Positions 43,473 through 54,489 of a stretch of DNA of 64,000 nucleotides are shown piece after piece (positions within the stretch are counted from its first letter, which is position 1; every line of letters begins with the position of its first letter). The position numbers were made by a program, and so were the translations under genes. The notes beneath the pieces are model-generated. The model saw only the letters and a program-made list of their open reading frames with translations, did no database searches and was not told the DNA's origin. This DNA is from Closterium sp. Naga37s-1 (lineage: Eukaryota; Streptophyta; Zygnematophyceae; Desmidiales; Closteriaceae), in contig CANJKZ010000971.1 of NCBI GenBank assembly GCA_947471745.1, positions 1,422,001 through 1,486,000 of the forward strand. Reading direction: 5' to 3'.

Positions 43473-46400
43473 TGGGGACGAAGGAGGCCTTCGTCGACAT
43501 GCAGCCGAGCGGAGACGTTCGCCACGTTCGCGGCTTCAACGGGGCACTTCAGAGCGTCGAAGGCAGAGGCACCGTTGCTCTGAAAGGGGAGGCCGGGAAG
43601 CAAGTCCTCGTCCCCGACGTACTCTACGTTCCGGGTGTGCACGCGAACCTGCTGTCTGCTGGCCAGCTCAAGGAGAACGGCGTGAAGCTGCAGGACGAAG
43701 GCGAGGAGATGCTGCTGGTGTCTTCTGCCGGCGACGTCCTTGGTCGAGCACGCTACTCCGGCAGAATTCTCTGCACTGACCTGCGTCCCTGCTCGACGAA
43801 GTCTCCGACGATTTCGACGGAGGTTGTGGCTCTGCGGACGATCGCGTCTGCGACGAAGTTGACCCCAGACATGTTGCACGCACGGCTTGCGCACGTCGGC
43901 GTCGACACGATCAAGAGCTCGGCGAAGCATGAGGTCGCCGCCGGTCTGGACATCAAGAAGTTGACTGCAGCTGATCTGCCGTGTGCCTCCTGCGTCGGCG
44001 GCAAACTTGCACGGCACACCTTCCCCGACCAAGGATCGGACGTCGAGAATGCGCTTGATGTGGTGCACGTCGATCTCTGCGGGCCATTTCGAGTGGCCGC
44101 CAACGACGGTAGTCTCTACTTTCTTCTGCTGAAGGACAGGAAAACTCGCTATGTGTGGGTGCGGCCGGTTTCGAAGAAGAGCGACGTGCTGGTCGTCTTC
44201 GACAAGTGGCTGAAGGAGGTGGAGCGGCAGACGTCGAAGACGGTGAAGAAGTTGCGTTCCGACCGCGGAGGAGAGTTCCTCGGTCGCGCCTTCACCGACC
44301 TCGTCGAGGATAAGGGAATCCTCCACAATCTGACGTGCCCCTACACTCCGCAGCAGAACGGGATGGCCGAGCGGGAGATGCGCACGGTGGTCGAGGCCGT
44401 TCGTACGATGCTTCTGCACATGGGCGTGAAGCATCACTGGTGGCACCTTGCTCTACGCCAGGCCGTCTGGGTGCGCAACTGCCTCGAACGTGCTTCTCTG
44501 CCAAAGGGGACGACGCCGCACGAGCTGCTGTTCGGGACGAAGCCAGATTTGACACTGGCGCGAGTGTGGGGCTGCATGGTGCAGTTCATGGTCCCCGAGC
44601 AGCAGCGCGGCGGGGAGCTGGCGCCGAAGGCTCGTTGGGGTCTTCACCTCGGAGTGTCGCTCGAGAGCAAGGGCTGGGAGGTGCTTGACTTGACGGACAA
44701 CAAATTGGTCACGACGGTCGAAGCAATCTTCTACGAGAACCTGTCGATGGAAAAGTGGAAGGTGGAGTACGGGCCAGCGTCGACGAGGACGTCGTCTGCC
44801 CCGCCGCCGGATTCCTCCTCGGCGATGCCTCCTCTGCTCGCCGTCGTCGACGAGCTTGATGATGAGGACGTAGTGGAGGTCCCGCTCCCTCCTCCTGTTG
44901 TGCCCTCGTCGGCCGCCGGCGATGAGGGGAGACTTGGTGCGTCGCTTGCGGCGCCGACCGGTTGCATCGCCGGTGGCCGACGTGACGCTGAGAAGGTCAG
45001 CGACGGGAAGCTGCAGACGACAGGGGAGCTGTCGGCGTCGAAGCCGACTGCAGAGGAGCCATCAGCAGAGGCGCCAACTTCAGGGGAGCCGATGGCAGAG
45101 AAGGCGATCCTGGGGGAGCAGCCGGTAGAGGAGCTGCCGACAGGGGAGCATTTCGACGATGATTCGTCGAGCGACGACGTTGTGGAAGTCGCTGTTGCGG
45201 CCGGTGGCGGAGAAGGGGAGCAGTCCGAAGACGACGACGTGGTAGAGGTCGCGGTCGAAAAGGAGAAACCGCGCCGGTCTGCCCGCTCCAACATCGGCAA
45301 GCCGCCGGAGAAGCTGAGCTTCCACGCTTGTCTGCTGCCGACGGCCTACAGCACTCTGCTCGACGACGCAGAGGACGACGTTGATCTGCCCGAGCTCGAC
45401 CCTGACATGCACGCCGATCCAGAGCATCGCTGGGACATTGCCAACATGACGGTGAAGGAAGCGTTGGCGAGCTGGAAAGGCAAGGCGGTGAAAGCGGCCA
45501 TGGACGAGGAGATCAAGAGTCTCATCTCCAACAAAACGTGGGAGCTGGTCGAGCGTCCGCGCGGTGTCAACGTGATGAAGAATCGTTGGGTGCTCACGAC
45601 AAAGTACCACGTCGACGACACGGTCGCCCGTGAGAAGGCGCGTCTGGTGGTGAAAGGTTTCACACAGGTCTACGTCGCAGATTACGACGAGACGTACGCG
45701 TCGGTGGGGAGCTACGTAACTCTGCGGATTTTCCTGAGCATCGTAGCAGTCCTCGACCTGCACCTGATACAGCTGGACATGAAAAACGCGTTTCTGCAGA
45801 GTAAGCTGGATCGCGTCCTCTACATGTACCAGCACGACCACTACAACGACGGGACCGGCCGCGTCTGCAAGCTGCTGAAGAGCTTGTACGGCCTGAAGCA
45901 GAGTCCGCTGCTGTGGTACTCTGCGCTCGACGCGGTACTGATCGACGCCGGTTGGCGCAAGAGCCAGGTAGACGAAGCGCTCTACTTCAAGGTCGGCGAC
46001 GACGGAGTGGCGTGCGGGGTGCTCGTCTACGTCGACGACCTGCTCGCCGCAAGCAGCAGAACTGCGATGTTGAAGGAGCTGAAGGAGCTGCTGGAGGCCG
46101 CATTTGAGCTGCGCGAGATCAAGCCGGTCGAGAAGTATCTCGGGCTGGAAATCGTGCGCGATCGACCGGCGCGGAAGCTGTGGCTTCACCAGCAAGTCTA
46201 CGTCGACAAGCTGCGCAGACGTTTCATCGACGAGGAGCAGACCGGGCGAGTTCCGAAGACGCCGGTCTCCGTCGACGCCTACGCAGAGCTGGTGTTCGAC
46301 GATGAGGAGTTTCAGTCGCGAGAGGAAGCAGAGTATCGGCAGAAGGTCGGCTCGCTGCAGTTCGCGGCCACCACGACGAGGCCCGACATTGCCTTCGCTT

Positions 46401-47032
46401 GCAGCAAGCTCGGATCCGGCCTGACAGTGCGGAGCGACAACCACTGGCGTGAGGTCGATCGCTGTCTGCACTACCTCGCTGAAACCCGTGACGCCGCTCT
46501 GGAGTTCGGCGGCGGACCAGAGTCGCTGTGTCTGGTCGGCTATGCAGATGCCGACGACGATAAGCAGAATCGGACGAGCACTGGCGGCTACATTTTCGTA
46601 TTCGGAGGTGCCGCAGTCTCTTGGGCGAGCCAGCGCATCAAGTGCGCGACGCTTTCCTCGACCGAATCAGAGTACGTCGCAGCTACCGAAGCCGGCAAGG
46701 AGGCTCGCCGTCTGCGCTTCCTCCTTGCAGAATTCCATCTGCTCGACCCAAGGAAGCCGACTGTTCTGCACGTGGACAATCAGTCTGCAATCACTGTCGC
46801 AGAAGGCTTGGGGCTCAAGGGCAACCTCAAGCACATGGAGCGACGCTACGCATGGCTGCAGCAGATGGTGAAGCGCGGGAAGATTGCTCTGCAGTACATC
46901 CCGACCACCGAGCAGCCGGCGGATTTTCTGACGAAGGCGCTGCATTTTCCGGCATTCAACCGGTGCTCCGTCGCAATCGGTCAAGTGCGTCTGGCCGACG
47001 TGGGCGACGGGGAGGACGAGATGCAGCAGTAG
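43454..47032 (+). CDS. copia pol: protease remainder, integrase, RT, RNase H (1,192 aa)
   Basis: Open from CSHHLMGTKEAF, the part of the protease that follows DSG. Then the pre-integrase zinc region (HARLAHVGVDTI, CASCVGGKLARH), integrase core (VHVDLCGPF; RSDRGGEFLGRAF; PYTPQQNGMAERE), RT (NRWVLTTKYHVDD, LDMKNAFLQSKLDRVLYM, LVYVDDLLAAS) and RNase H (GYADADDDKQNRTSTGGYIF, LSSTESEYVAATEAGKEARR, HVDNQSAI). It ends at TAG 47,030-47,032. All catalytic motifs are present. It lies in the -1 frame to gag with a 19-nt overlap. The listed start is only the first Met of the open frame; translation presumably enters from gag. Confidence 0.92.
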   Translation: MCSHHLMGTKEAFVDMQPSGDVRHVRGFNGALQSVEGRGTVALKGEAGKQVLVPDVLYVPGVHANLLSAGQLKENGVKLQDEGEEMLLVSSAGDVLGRARYSGRILCTDLRPCSTKSPTISTEVVALRTIASATKLTPDMLHARLAHVGVDTIKSSAKHEVAAGLDIKKLTAADLPCASCVGGKLARHTFPDQGSDVENALDVVHVDLCGPFRVAANDGSLYFLLLKDRKTRYVWVRPVSKKSDVLVVFDKWLKEVERQTSKTVKKLRSDRGGEFLGRAFTDLVEDKGILHNLTCPYTPQQNGMAEREMRTVVEAVRTMLLHMGVKHHWWHLALRQAVWVRNCLERASLPKGTTPHELLFGTKPDLTLARVWGCMVQFMVPEQQRGGELAPKARWGLHLGVSLESKGWEVLDLTDNKLVTTVEAIFYENLSMEKWKVEYGPASTRTSSAPPPDSSSAMPPLLAVVDELDDEDVVEVPLPPPVVPSSAAGDEGRLGASLAAPTGCIAGGRRDAEKVSDGKLQTTGELSASKPTAEEPSAEAPTSGEPMAEKAILGEQPVEELPTGEHFDDDSSSDDVVEVAVAAGGGEGEQSEDDDVVEVAVEKEKPRRSARSNIGKPPEKLSFHACLLPTAYSTLLDDAEDDVDLPELDPDMHADPEHRWDIANMTVKEALASWKGKAVKAAMDEEIKSLISNKTWELVERPRGVNVMKNRWVLTTKYHVDDTVAREKARLVVKGFTQVYVADYDETYASVGSYVTLRIFLSIVAVLDLHLIQLDMKNAFLQSKLDRVLYMYQHDHYNDGTGRVCKLLKSLYGLKQSPLLWYSALDAVLIDAGWRKSQVDEALYFKVGDDGVACGVLVYVDDLLAASSRTAMLKELKELLEAAFELREIKPVEKYLGLEIVRDRPARKLWLHQQVYVDKLRRRFIDEEQTGRVPKTPVSVDAYAELVFDDEEFQSREEAEYRQKVGSLQFAATTTRPDIAFACSKLGSGLTVRSDNHWREVDRCLHYLAETRDAALEFGGGPESLCLVGYADADDDKQNRTSTGGYIFVFGGAAVSWASQRIKCATLSSTESEYVAATEAGKEARRLRFLLAEFHLLDPRKPTVLHVDNQSAITVAEGLGLKGNLKHMERRYAWLQQMVKRGKIALQYIPTTEQPADFLTKALHFPAFNRCSVAIGQVRLADVGDGEDEMQQ

Positions 47033-47180
47033 GTGCCGTGCCCTTCTGCACGGCTGGTGCGGTGATCTACGTGCTATTTGTTGGGTGCACGTAGAAAGGA
47101 ATTTTCTCCTTGTATTCTATCCCTCTGGGTTCTGGGTGGACCTTGTGTGTGGGTGCCCAAGCGTGAGCTGGGCAGGGGAG

Positions 47181-47988
47181 TGTCGAAGAGAAAAGGCCCC
47201 ACCCTCGCTTGGGCGAAGTCGACCATGCATTTCGGAACAAGACGGTGTTCGTTTCGTGGTCATCGGCGACTTCGGGGACTTTTATCTGTGTGCGACGAGT
47301 CGTTTGTCGACGAGATTAATTGGTCGAGGTAGAAGTGTTTCCTCTGCTCGATCAAAGTCCTCGTCTAGAAGGAGCTCGTCGACGGGAGTGAAACGGCGTC
47401 GAAGACGAGCCTTTCTGATAGACGGAATTGGCAGAATTGGAGTTTCGACGGATTGCTGGTCGACAGAATTGAGTTCGACGAGTGTTTCAACGAGCAGAGC
47501 GATTCTGGTCGACCAGAATTACTTGGCTCCAAAATTTGCAATGTACGCGAATTTCGACCAATCGCGAAACAACAAATTTCGACCAATCAGGTAATCTCGG
47601 AAATTGAACTCCCCAGGAGAATTCGAATCTGCTAAGGAACAGAACCTGAAACACGTTTTTGCTAACTACAAAAACGTATACAACTATGAATGTTGTAAAA
47701 CCTGAGCAACTGCCAACTCAGGTGAAAGGTGCATGTGCTTGTCGTTTCACCTGCCGTTGCTGACTCGACAGAGTCAAGTGTATGCCGAGGAACGTTCTCT
47801 TCAGGGTTCTGTCTTCTGCTATTTGGTTCTCTTTGCTTGTATTCTAATCTTGTTCTATCAACTTTTGCTAGTGGAACTATGCTTGAATTCTACCAAGGCA
47901 ACTAAGTTCACTTCTGAGAATCACTACCAGAACTCTAACCGTGTGTCCCACGCTACTCAAGCTCTCCCGTAGAATAGTATTCTCCGCA
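47181..47988 (+). repeat. 3' LTR of copia element (808 bp)
   Basis: Same length as the 5' LTR, with about nine substitutions. Confidence 0.92.
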
Positions 47989-48744
47989 CAAACGCCCGGT
48001 CAGCCCGGAAAATGGATCCGAGCCTCCCATTTACCCTCCGAACGTAAACGAAGGTAAATGGCAACAGAACAGCCATTTACCCTCGTGGATATGAGGGGAA
48101 TGGAAGCTGCCTATTTCCCCACCCCAGCTTCCTTCTCTGGCAAAATTCGCCTCCTTCTCCCCCCCTCTCGAAAACTGCTCTTGCCCGGGATGTGAGACGG
48201 AGGGGGGAGGGAGGCGTTGGGTTAGGGAACACCACGGTTGAACTCTAGAAAGCAAACAGCCCCTCCCTTAAGTAGCCCAAACAGGGACGCGTCAACCTAG
48301 GTAAAAAAATCACAAGCCACCAACCTCCTCGAACAGAGTTGAAAACCCTTTTCTACGTGGTAGCCCTTTGCTAAGCTTCAACCCTTTTTCTGATTTCGTG
48401 CAGTTCTCTGTACCCCACCTCTGTGCGTTGGAAATTGTGGCTGTTTTTTCGGCATTTACCTTCAGCAGCTTCGCACCCTAAACCCGAAATTTCCAACTTT
48501 CGGTTGTGCGGCGGGGGGGGGGGATTCGAAGGGGAAACTGCCTCGGAACAATCGTCATTTCCCTTCGCCCCCCCACCTCCCTCCCAAGGGAGATGCCTGC
48601 AGAACGCAGCCAACGTTTCCAAGGACTGAGCTTCCGCGAGACTCAATTCCAAAATTCGGGTTACCCAATTTCCCAATTGGGCTCGAGCCTCAAGCATCGA
48701 ATCTGAGCCCAATGTACCATCTCTCCCATAGCTTTCACCATTTA
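47989..48744. other. intergenic, no gene recognised
   Basis: Contains repeated CCATTTACCCTC pieces (48,029-48,100) and a 10-G run near 48,512. Nothing coding is supported. Confidence 0.5.
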
Positions 48745-48972
48745 GGGCGTGTTACATTTTTCATTTTTTTTTCGTCCGGACGGTGGATGTGTGGTTACGG
48801 GACTCGTTAAATCTCGGCAGTGAGTTCGTCAGGGTCTAAACGACGTCGCATGCTTCGTATTGCTTCCTTACGACATCACATTGGTCGCAACGCGACCGTG
48901 CGACGTCGTAATCTTCGCACGCGTCCGGACCTTGCCCGGACTTTCAGCGACTTAAAAAAATGTAGCACGCCC
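48745..48972. mobile_element. PIF/Harbinger-like MITE (228 bp)
   Basis: TIRs GGGCGTGTTACATTTTT at the left and the complement of GGGCGTGCTACATTTTTTT at the right. TTA target duplication at 48,742-48,744 and 48,973-48,975. Internal palindromic GTCCGGAC and CGACGTCG pairs. It ends about 130 bp before the E3 ligase start and could carry promoter sequence. Confidence 0.8.
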
Positions 48973-49103
48973 TTACACCGATTTCGGGCGATCGTCAACC
49001 CGTTTCATTCAGTTCAAGCCACGGAATCGCCCGCAGCGGGTTTTATGCCTCCCAGCAACGAACCGTGCTAGTGGTCCAGGGCTGTGCGTATCGTGACGCG
49101 GCA

Positions 49104-52100
49104 ATGCGTTGGGTGTACGCGTTTGAGGCGTTGACTCACATCCGGGTCCTTCGTCTCTATGTGTTCCCACGCGAGTCCCATGCTCCTAAGGAGGGACCGG
49201 CAGCGGGAGATGCAGAGTGGCTGAATCTAGTTTCCTTCGGCGTGACGGCACGGCTGGATCTTGAAAACTCTGTGCGATTCAGAGACCGCGTTGACTTTGG
49301 AAACCGCGTTGACTCCGAAAACGGTTTAAATTCGCGTCGCTCTGGCTCGGAACGCTATTATGGCGCCCGGATCGTCATGTTTTTAGGAACCCCTACTTCT
49401 GACTCACCTGACGAACAGGCTCGGCATGCCGAACCGGCTGAGCTCGGCCAGCAGGTTCGGCAGAATAATCTGGCGGGTTTTGCTTCGGTAGAAGACCCCG
49501 AGAGGATTGGAACGCCACTGCTATCGATCGGCATTCCCTTTGCTCTGCCTGTCAATCCCTCCGGAGATAGCAAGAATGTCGAAACCACCAGATTTGGTGA
49601 CTCTAGCGAAAGTTACAGAAACGAGCGGGCGAAGAGATTCGTTACCGTGCCTGTGAGCGTGCGAGCAGGGCACCTCGAGGTTACCGTTCCGCTTGAGCAG
49701 CTGCTCGGATCGGACCTCGATAAATTCTGGCGGACGGTGGGGGAGTCCGCGGGAGGCGCGGGGAACGGGGCCGCGCGCAACGGTGGAGGGCGGTTGGGGG
49801 AGAGCCGGAAGGAGGCGACCGACTTCAGGGCTGGTCACGTGCGTGAGTAGCACTTAGTACTTTTCACCTCATCTTCTTTGTGTTTCCTCGCTCCGTATGG
49901 CCTCGTTGCACCCTCCCTCCCTGAACTCCCAAAACCCGAAACCCTCCCTCCGTAATACTCATCTATGCAACGTTGGAGGGATCGTTCGTCCAGCCTTCCA
50001 GCCCATCTGCCACGCTGCCACGAGCCACCTGTACTCATGCATCCCATCAATAGGCGCCTCAAAGTCGTCTTTTTGAGGCGCCGCAAAGATTGTTCATCCA
50101 GCCTTCCAGCCCATCTGCCACACTGCCACGAGCCACCTGTACTCGTGCATCCCATTCGAATCAATTCCTTTCCCCTTTCATCAATTCCTTTCCCCTTTCA
50201 TCAACTCCTTTCCCCTGTTCACTCTCACCGAGACTCCTCGCGTGCCTGTCTGCCATGGCACCGGTTCATCTGCACTCATCTGCTCACACCCCCTTCTTTC
50301 CTTATCTCGGTTTCTCTTTTCTCCCTTCACAGCGCATCTCCTCTCCTGCCTCTCTACCATGGCACCAGTTCACCAATTCATCTGCTCAAATCTGCGCGCG
50401 ACCTTTTCTATCCCCCACGCGTTTTACCCATTTTGTTCTCCTCACAGCGCATCTCCGCTCCTGCCTCTCTCCCATGGCACCGGTGCAGCTGCACAGCACC
50501 TTTTCACGTCCCCCGCCATTCACCATCTCAAATGCTCCCTCTTTTTGCTCTCTTTACAGCCGCTCTCCTCGCCTGCCTGTCTGCCATGGCACCAGTCCAT
50601 TTGTACTGCCGTCGCTGTCGCCACCGGCTGACCGGCAATCCACTCAGGTAAGAGGGAGCAATTCACTTGGGCGATTTGCTACAGCCCGTCGTCTTCCCCA
50701 CTCCCAACTCCCGCCTTCCCAACTCCCGCCTTCCCAAACTCCCGCCTGCGTTCAGCTCATTCCACCCCATGCTTCCACCCGACGCCTATGATACGGTAGA
50801 GCAGTGGTTACGCAATGCCAAGTGCTGCTTCTTCTCTCATCATTTCCCCTTTACTCTGGTTCATCGCCTTCCCGCCTCCCCCCTGCATCCAGCTCGTTCC
50901 ACCCATGCTTTCACCCGACCCCGACGAGATGTCAGCAGCGCAGTGGCTCTGTTCTGTGGGGCAGGCAGAGTGCTTAATTTCTGAGGCGCCTCAAAACTCG
51001 TTTCACCCATGCTTTCACCCGACCCCGACGAGATGCCAGCAGCGCAGTGGTTCTGTTCTGTGGGGCAGGCAGAGTGCTTCTTATTCTCTCGTGTAATCTT
51101 CCCTAGTTCATCATCCCCTCCTCCCTAAGCCCTCTTTCACTCCGCCCCAATCAACAGCAAATTCGCCCCCACGCCATCACCCGATGTTGACGAGATGGCG
51201 GAGCAATGGTTCTGCGGGGCAGAGGGCTGCTTCTTCTCTCATCATATCCCCTTCGCCCTGCTTCGTCCCCTTCCTCCTCCGCCCTCCAAGCAGCTCATTC
51301 GCCCCCATGCCATCACCGGATGTTGACGAGATGGCAGAGCAATGGTTCTGTTCTGCGGGGCAGAGTGCTGCGCTGATGCTGCAACCCGCCACCTCACCCT
51401 TTTGTTTCCGCTGTGTGCCTACCTCCCTTCCACTCCATTCAGCTCCTTCCAACCCATGCCATCGCCCGATACCGACGAGATGGCAGAGCAGTGGTTCTGC
51501 GGGGCAGAGTGCTGCTTGGTCTCTCATTGTCTTCCCTTTCCCCCCTTCAACCCCCATCCCTCCCCTGTCCCCCCTTCCAAGCAGCAAATTCGCCCCAATG
51601 CCGTCACCGGATGTGGACGAGATGGCAGAGCAGTGGTTCTGCGGGGCAGAGTGCTGCGCTGATGCTGCAGCCCACGCCCAGCACGTCGCCAACTCCCTCC
51701 ACCTCCGCTGCTCCCTCTCCCCCTCCTCCTGCCTCCTCTCCCACACCTCCCTCGCCCTCCTCTCCTCGTACCCCAAGTCAACTGATTCAACTGAAAAATC
51801 ACCACCTGATCCGAGTCAGGTCCAGGTCACCAGACTTTCTCTCAACAGCGCGGACTCACTCCCTTCTCAGTACTCGCTACAAGCAGACCCACTTCGCCGT
51901 GATGAAGCAGGTCAACCAAGTCAACCGGGCCAAGCAAGTCAATCAAGTCAACCGAATGAGGTCCATGTGACCAGCACTGCTGCCATTGCCTCCCACATGG
52001 AGAGACTCGCTCTCAACAGTAGCGACTCATTACAAGCCTCTCAGTGCTCGCTACAAGCAGACCAGCCATTCTGTGATGAAGCAGGTCAACCGAGTCAACC

Positions 52101-54489
52101 AAGTCAAGGGGAAAGTATGGCAGGGAGACAGCAGGCGGAGGGGTATGAAGCGGAGGAGTATGGGGCACAGGAACAGCTTCTGGTGCCTAATCTAGTGCCA
52201 GAGGGGGGGCCCTGGCAGGAAGTGGCGTGTGGGGGGTGTGGCACGGTGGTTGGGGCAAGAAGCAAGGGCAGGGACAGGGTGGCAGAAGCAGTGGTTACAC
52301 GGAGGAATGTGGAAGGTGGAAGTGCAGGGGTGCAGGGGGAAGGAGGGGAGAGTGGAATTTCCAAAATTGGAAGAAGTGAAGGTGAAGGAGTAAGGCGAGG
52401 AGTGGTAGGAGAAGGAGGAACCAAGGCAAGGCGGACACGCTGTGTGGAGCATCTGTTTCTTCACAGGGTGGATGCACGGCCGATTCACATGCCGCATGCA
52501 CGTGCACCATCTGGTGCGACTGTTGAGAATTCTCAAAAGCCGCACAGGGTGGATGCACGGCCGATTCATACATCGCATGTATGTGCACCATGCCAAGACC
52601 ACTCGATGATGTCATCAGAGGAGGCCGTGACGTCAGCAGCGAACAGCACGGTTGTAGCAGCAGCTGGTGGAGCTTCAGCAGCTGCGATCAGCAAAGACCC
52701 ACTGAAGGGAAACCCAACAGACGGTTCTGGTGAGGCAGGATTGAAGGAAGAACGAGTGGCACAGGCCGCAGGTCCCTCCTCAACATGGTAATATTCATTC
52801 CCTTGGTCATTTTGGCTGCGCTCTGTCTGCTCCCACAGCCCCCTCTTGCTGCTCGTGCTGCCTACTGTGAATCCGTCTACGCATTCCCCCCTCAAAACTC
52901 CTCTCCTCTTACTCCACTGTTCCCCCGTCCTCACCTCCCCCCCTGCTTCAGGCCCTCCCCTTCCCTCTCGACCTGCTTCTCCTCGCTCCTCTCCGTTCAT
53001 CTCGCCACCCCCTCTGCCCCAAACCGTCTGGTCCTCCGCTCAGTCACCTCCCACCGCCCCCTCCTGCTGCTCGTGCTGCTCAGTGCTCACACAGCCGTGG
53101 GGTGGGGGGCATGCTGGGACTCTGAGAAGGGTCGGGAGAAGGAGGAAGGGAAGGAGGAGGAAGGCAATGAAGAGGAAGTGAAGGAGGAGCAAGTAAAAAG
53201 GGAGGAAATGGGGGAGGAGGGTGGCTTGCGGCGAGTGGTGAAGCTCATGTGCAAGGCTGTTGCTGCTGACAGCGATGCCACACGGTGAGTGAGATGCCAC
53301 ACGTGAGTTGCGTTGCCTGGTCACGGTTCACCACCTGTTTGGAGGTTATTTTTTAGCCGTCCAGATCATTCACCACAGTGGTTCGGAAGTCTGGTTTGAT
53401 CCTCACAGCTTCTCCTCTTCTCATTCCCCACTTCACACATCGCATGCCCCACAATCAAGGTGACTTTTGAGTCGACTCAAAAGTCACTTCACACATCGCA
53501 TGCCCCACAGTCAAGGAGATGAGTGGGCAACTAAGGGCCATGCAGAGGACGTGTATGTGATGGCAGTTGTCACTGCTTTGCTACTTCTCCCTCTCCTAGT
53601 CATTGCCCACCCCTCTTTCCATTCCCTCCCTGCACACATCCCACAGCCAAGGGCTATGCAGAGGATGTGTAAGTGATGAGATGCCTGTCACTGCATTGGA
53701 GCGTCGGAGTTTGCTGCACACGATATTTCACATTGCGCTCACCTGTTTTCTCCCTTCGTCAACTGTGTTGAGCAGTGAAGCGGACGAGTGGGCAGCCAGG
53801 GGTCATGCAGAGGACGTGTATGTGATGCCTGTCTGTCACTGCATTGTCTTGGCTGCTGTGTGCACACAACAATTCACATTGCCCATTGCCCCCTCCTGTT
53901 CCCCCCCCACCCCCCCCGTTATTGTGTGGAGCAGTGAAGCAGACGAGTGGGGCGCCAGGGGCCATGCAGAGGACGTGTATGTGATGCCTGTGACTGCCTT
54001 GGGATCTCCAGAGAGATGTCTGCAAGAGAACTCTCATTACCCTCTCCTCCTCCCCATTTACTGTGTTGAGCAGTGAAGCAGACGAGTGGGGCGCCAGGGG
54101 ACGTGTGTGTCATGCCGGTGACTGCCTTAGAGCTTCAGGGCTGTTTGAACGAGGAATCACATTGCCCTCTCCTCCTTCCTCCTCCTCTACTGTTGTTTTG
54201 AGCAGTGAAGCAGACGAGTGGGGCGCCAGGGGCCATGCAGAGGACGTGTATGTGATGCCTGTCACTGCTTTCAAGTTTTTTTTCCTCATTCCGCCCACCA
54301 CTTCCCTTGCTCCAACTCTCATCCCACAGTGAAGCAGACGAGTGGGGAGCAAAGGGCCATGCAGAGGACGTGTATGCGATGCCTGTGACTGCTTTGGAGC
54401 TTCAGGGCTGTCTGAAGGAGAATTCTCTGCTGCTGCCGCCCACATGCCGCGAGTTCAATGGATTCACAGTCTCGTTTCTGCAAGTGTAG
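49104..54489 (+). CDS. HECT-like E2-binding E3 ubiquitin ligase (UBE3D family), five exons
   Basis: Exons 49,104-49,842; 50,560-50,647; 51,585-52,787; 52,952-53,284; 54,330-54,489. All are GT-AG and in phase, giving 840 residues. The start MRWVYAFEALTHIRVLRLYV fits the family N-terminus; an upstream in-frame Met lies at 49,065. Zinc/E2-binding landmarks: LYCRRCRHRL, PSPDVDEMAEQWFCGAECC, WQEVACGGCGTVVGARS. The C-terminus EADEWGAKGHAEDVYAMPV and LLPPTCREFNGFTVSFL matches the end of the HECT_2 domain. The long exon 3 has low-complexity Gln/Ser inserts. Family members bind E2 enzymes and ubiquitinate proteins such as cyclins in animals; the plant role is unclear. Every exon from 2 on has extra copies in the introns. 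Convergent with the CYTH gene, whose stop is 140 bp away. Confidence 0.82.
49974..50158. repeat. palindrome pair flanked by ~72-bp direct repeats (E3 ligase intron 1)
   Basis: 50,051-50,087 holds AGGCGCCTCAAAG and TTTTTGAGGCGCCGCAAAG, two decayed family members. The arms (CCAGCCTTCCAGCCCATCTG...) are at 49,974-50,050 and 50,088-50,158. Confidence 0.85.
50210..50500 (+). repeat. three echo copies of E3 ligase exon 2
   Basis: CTTGCC-TG-CATGGCACC units with acceptors near 50,237, 50,340 and 50,452 precede the intact exon (50,560-50,647). Confidence 0.8.
50755..51515 (+). repeat. six echo copies of E3 ligase exon 3 start
   Basis: The block around MPSPDVDEMAEQWFCGAE recurs near 50,755, 50,890, 50,997, 51,165, 51,295 and 51,450, before the true exon at 51,585. 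Several keep CAG acceptors and remain open into neighbouring sequence. Confidence 0.85.
50979..50996. repeat. palindrome TTCTGAGGCGCCTCAAAA at a duplication junction
   Basis: Core GAGGCGCCTC at 50,983-50,992. The ~85-bp arms at 50,890-50,975 and 50,997-51,082 differ at only a few positions, and almost nothing but the palindrome lies between them. Confidence 0.92.
52462..52600. repeat. in-exon duplication with GAGAATTCTC palindrome (E3 ligase exon 3)
   Basis: Two ~58-bp arms (CACAGGGTGGATGCACGGCC...) start at 52,462 and 52,543, separated by TTGAGAATTCTCAAAAG at 52,523-52,539. The 81-bp offset adds 27 codons without shifting frame. The first arm also ends a CAG, so an intron acceptor echo is an alternative reading. 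Confidence 0.85.
53460..53487. repeat. perfect 28-bp palindrome centred on GAGTCGACTC
   Basis: Half-site GTGACTTTTGAGTC. It fills the whole gap between direct repeats CTTCACACATCGCATGCCCC at 53,432 and 53,487. Confidence 0.95.
53505..54280 (+). repeat. six echo copies of E3 ligase exon 5 start
   Basis: The motif (S)EADEWGARGHAEDVYVMPV recurs near 53,512, 53,648 (short), 53,773, 53,933, 54,074 and 54,207, with the intact exon at 54,330. Spacing is 60-160 bp. Confidence 0.9.

Larger units (their letters stand above)
40964..47988 (+). mobile_element. Ty1/copia LTR retrotransposon, nearly intact
   Basis: Two 808-bp LTRs (TGTCGAAGAG...TCTCCGCA) differ at about nine positions by eye, roughly 1%, so insertion is recent. 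The flanking 5-mers CAAGC / CAAAC suggest a target duplication with one mismatch. A purine tract GGGCAGGGGAG precedes the 3' LTR. Internal region: gag then pol with protease, integrase, RT and RNase H in copia order. Confidence 0.95.

Noticed and set aside
43127..44446. 439-codon minus-strand ORF opposite copia gag-pol, and similar ones at 45,080-46,471
   Set aside because: Antisense shadows of a GC-rich, strongly conserved plus-strand coding region.
50979..53487. Palindrome cores equal common restriction sites (GGCGCC, GTCGAC, GACGTC, GAATTC), so cloning linkers or adapters
   Set aside because: Flanking symmetry extends to 18-28 bp, decayed versions exist, one lies in a 27-bp array and the neighbouring repeats have diverged. 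That fits natural sequence, not linkers.
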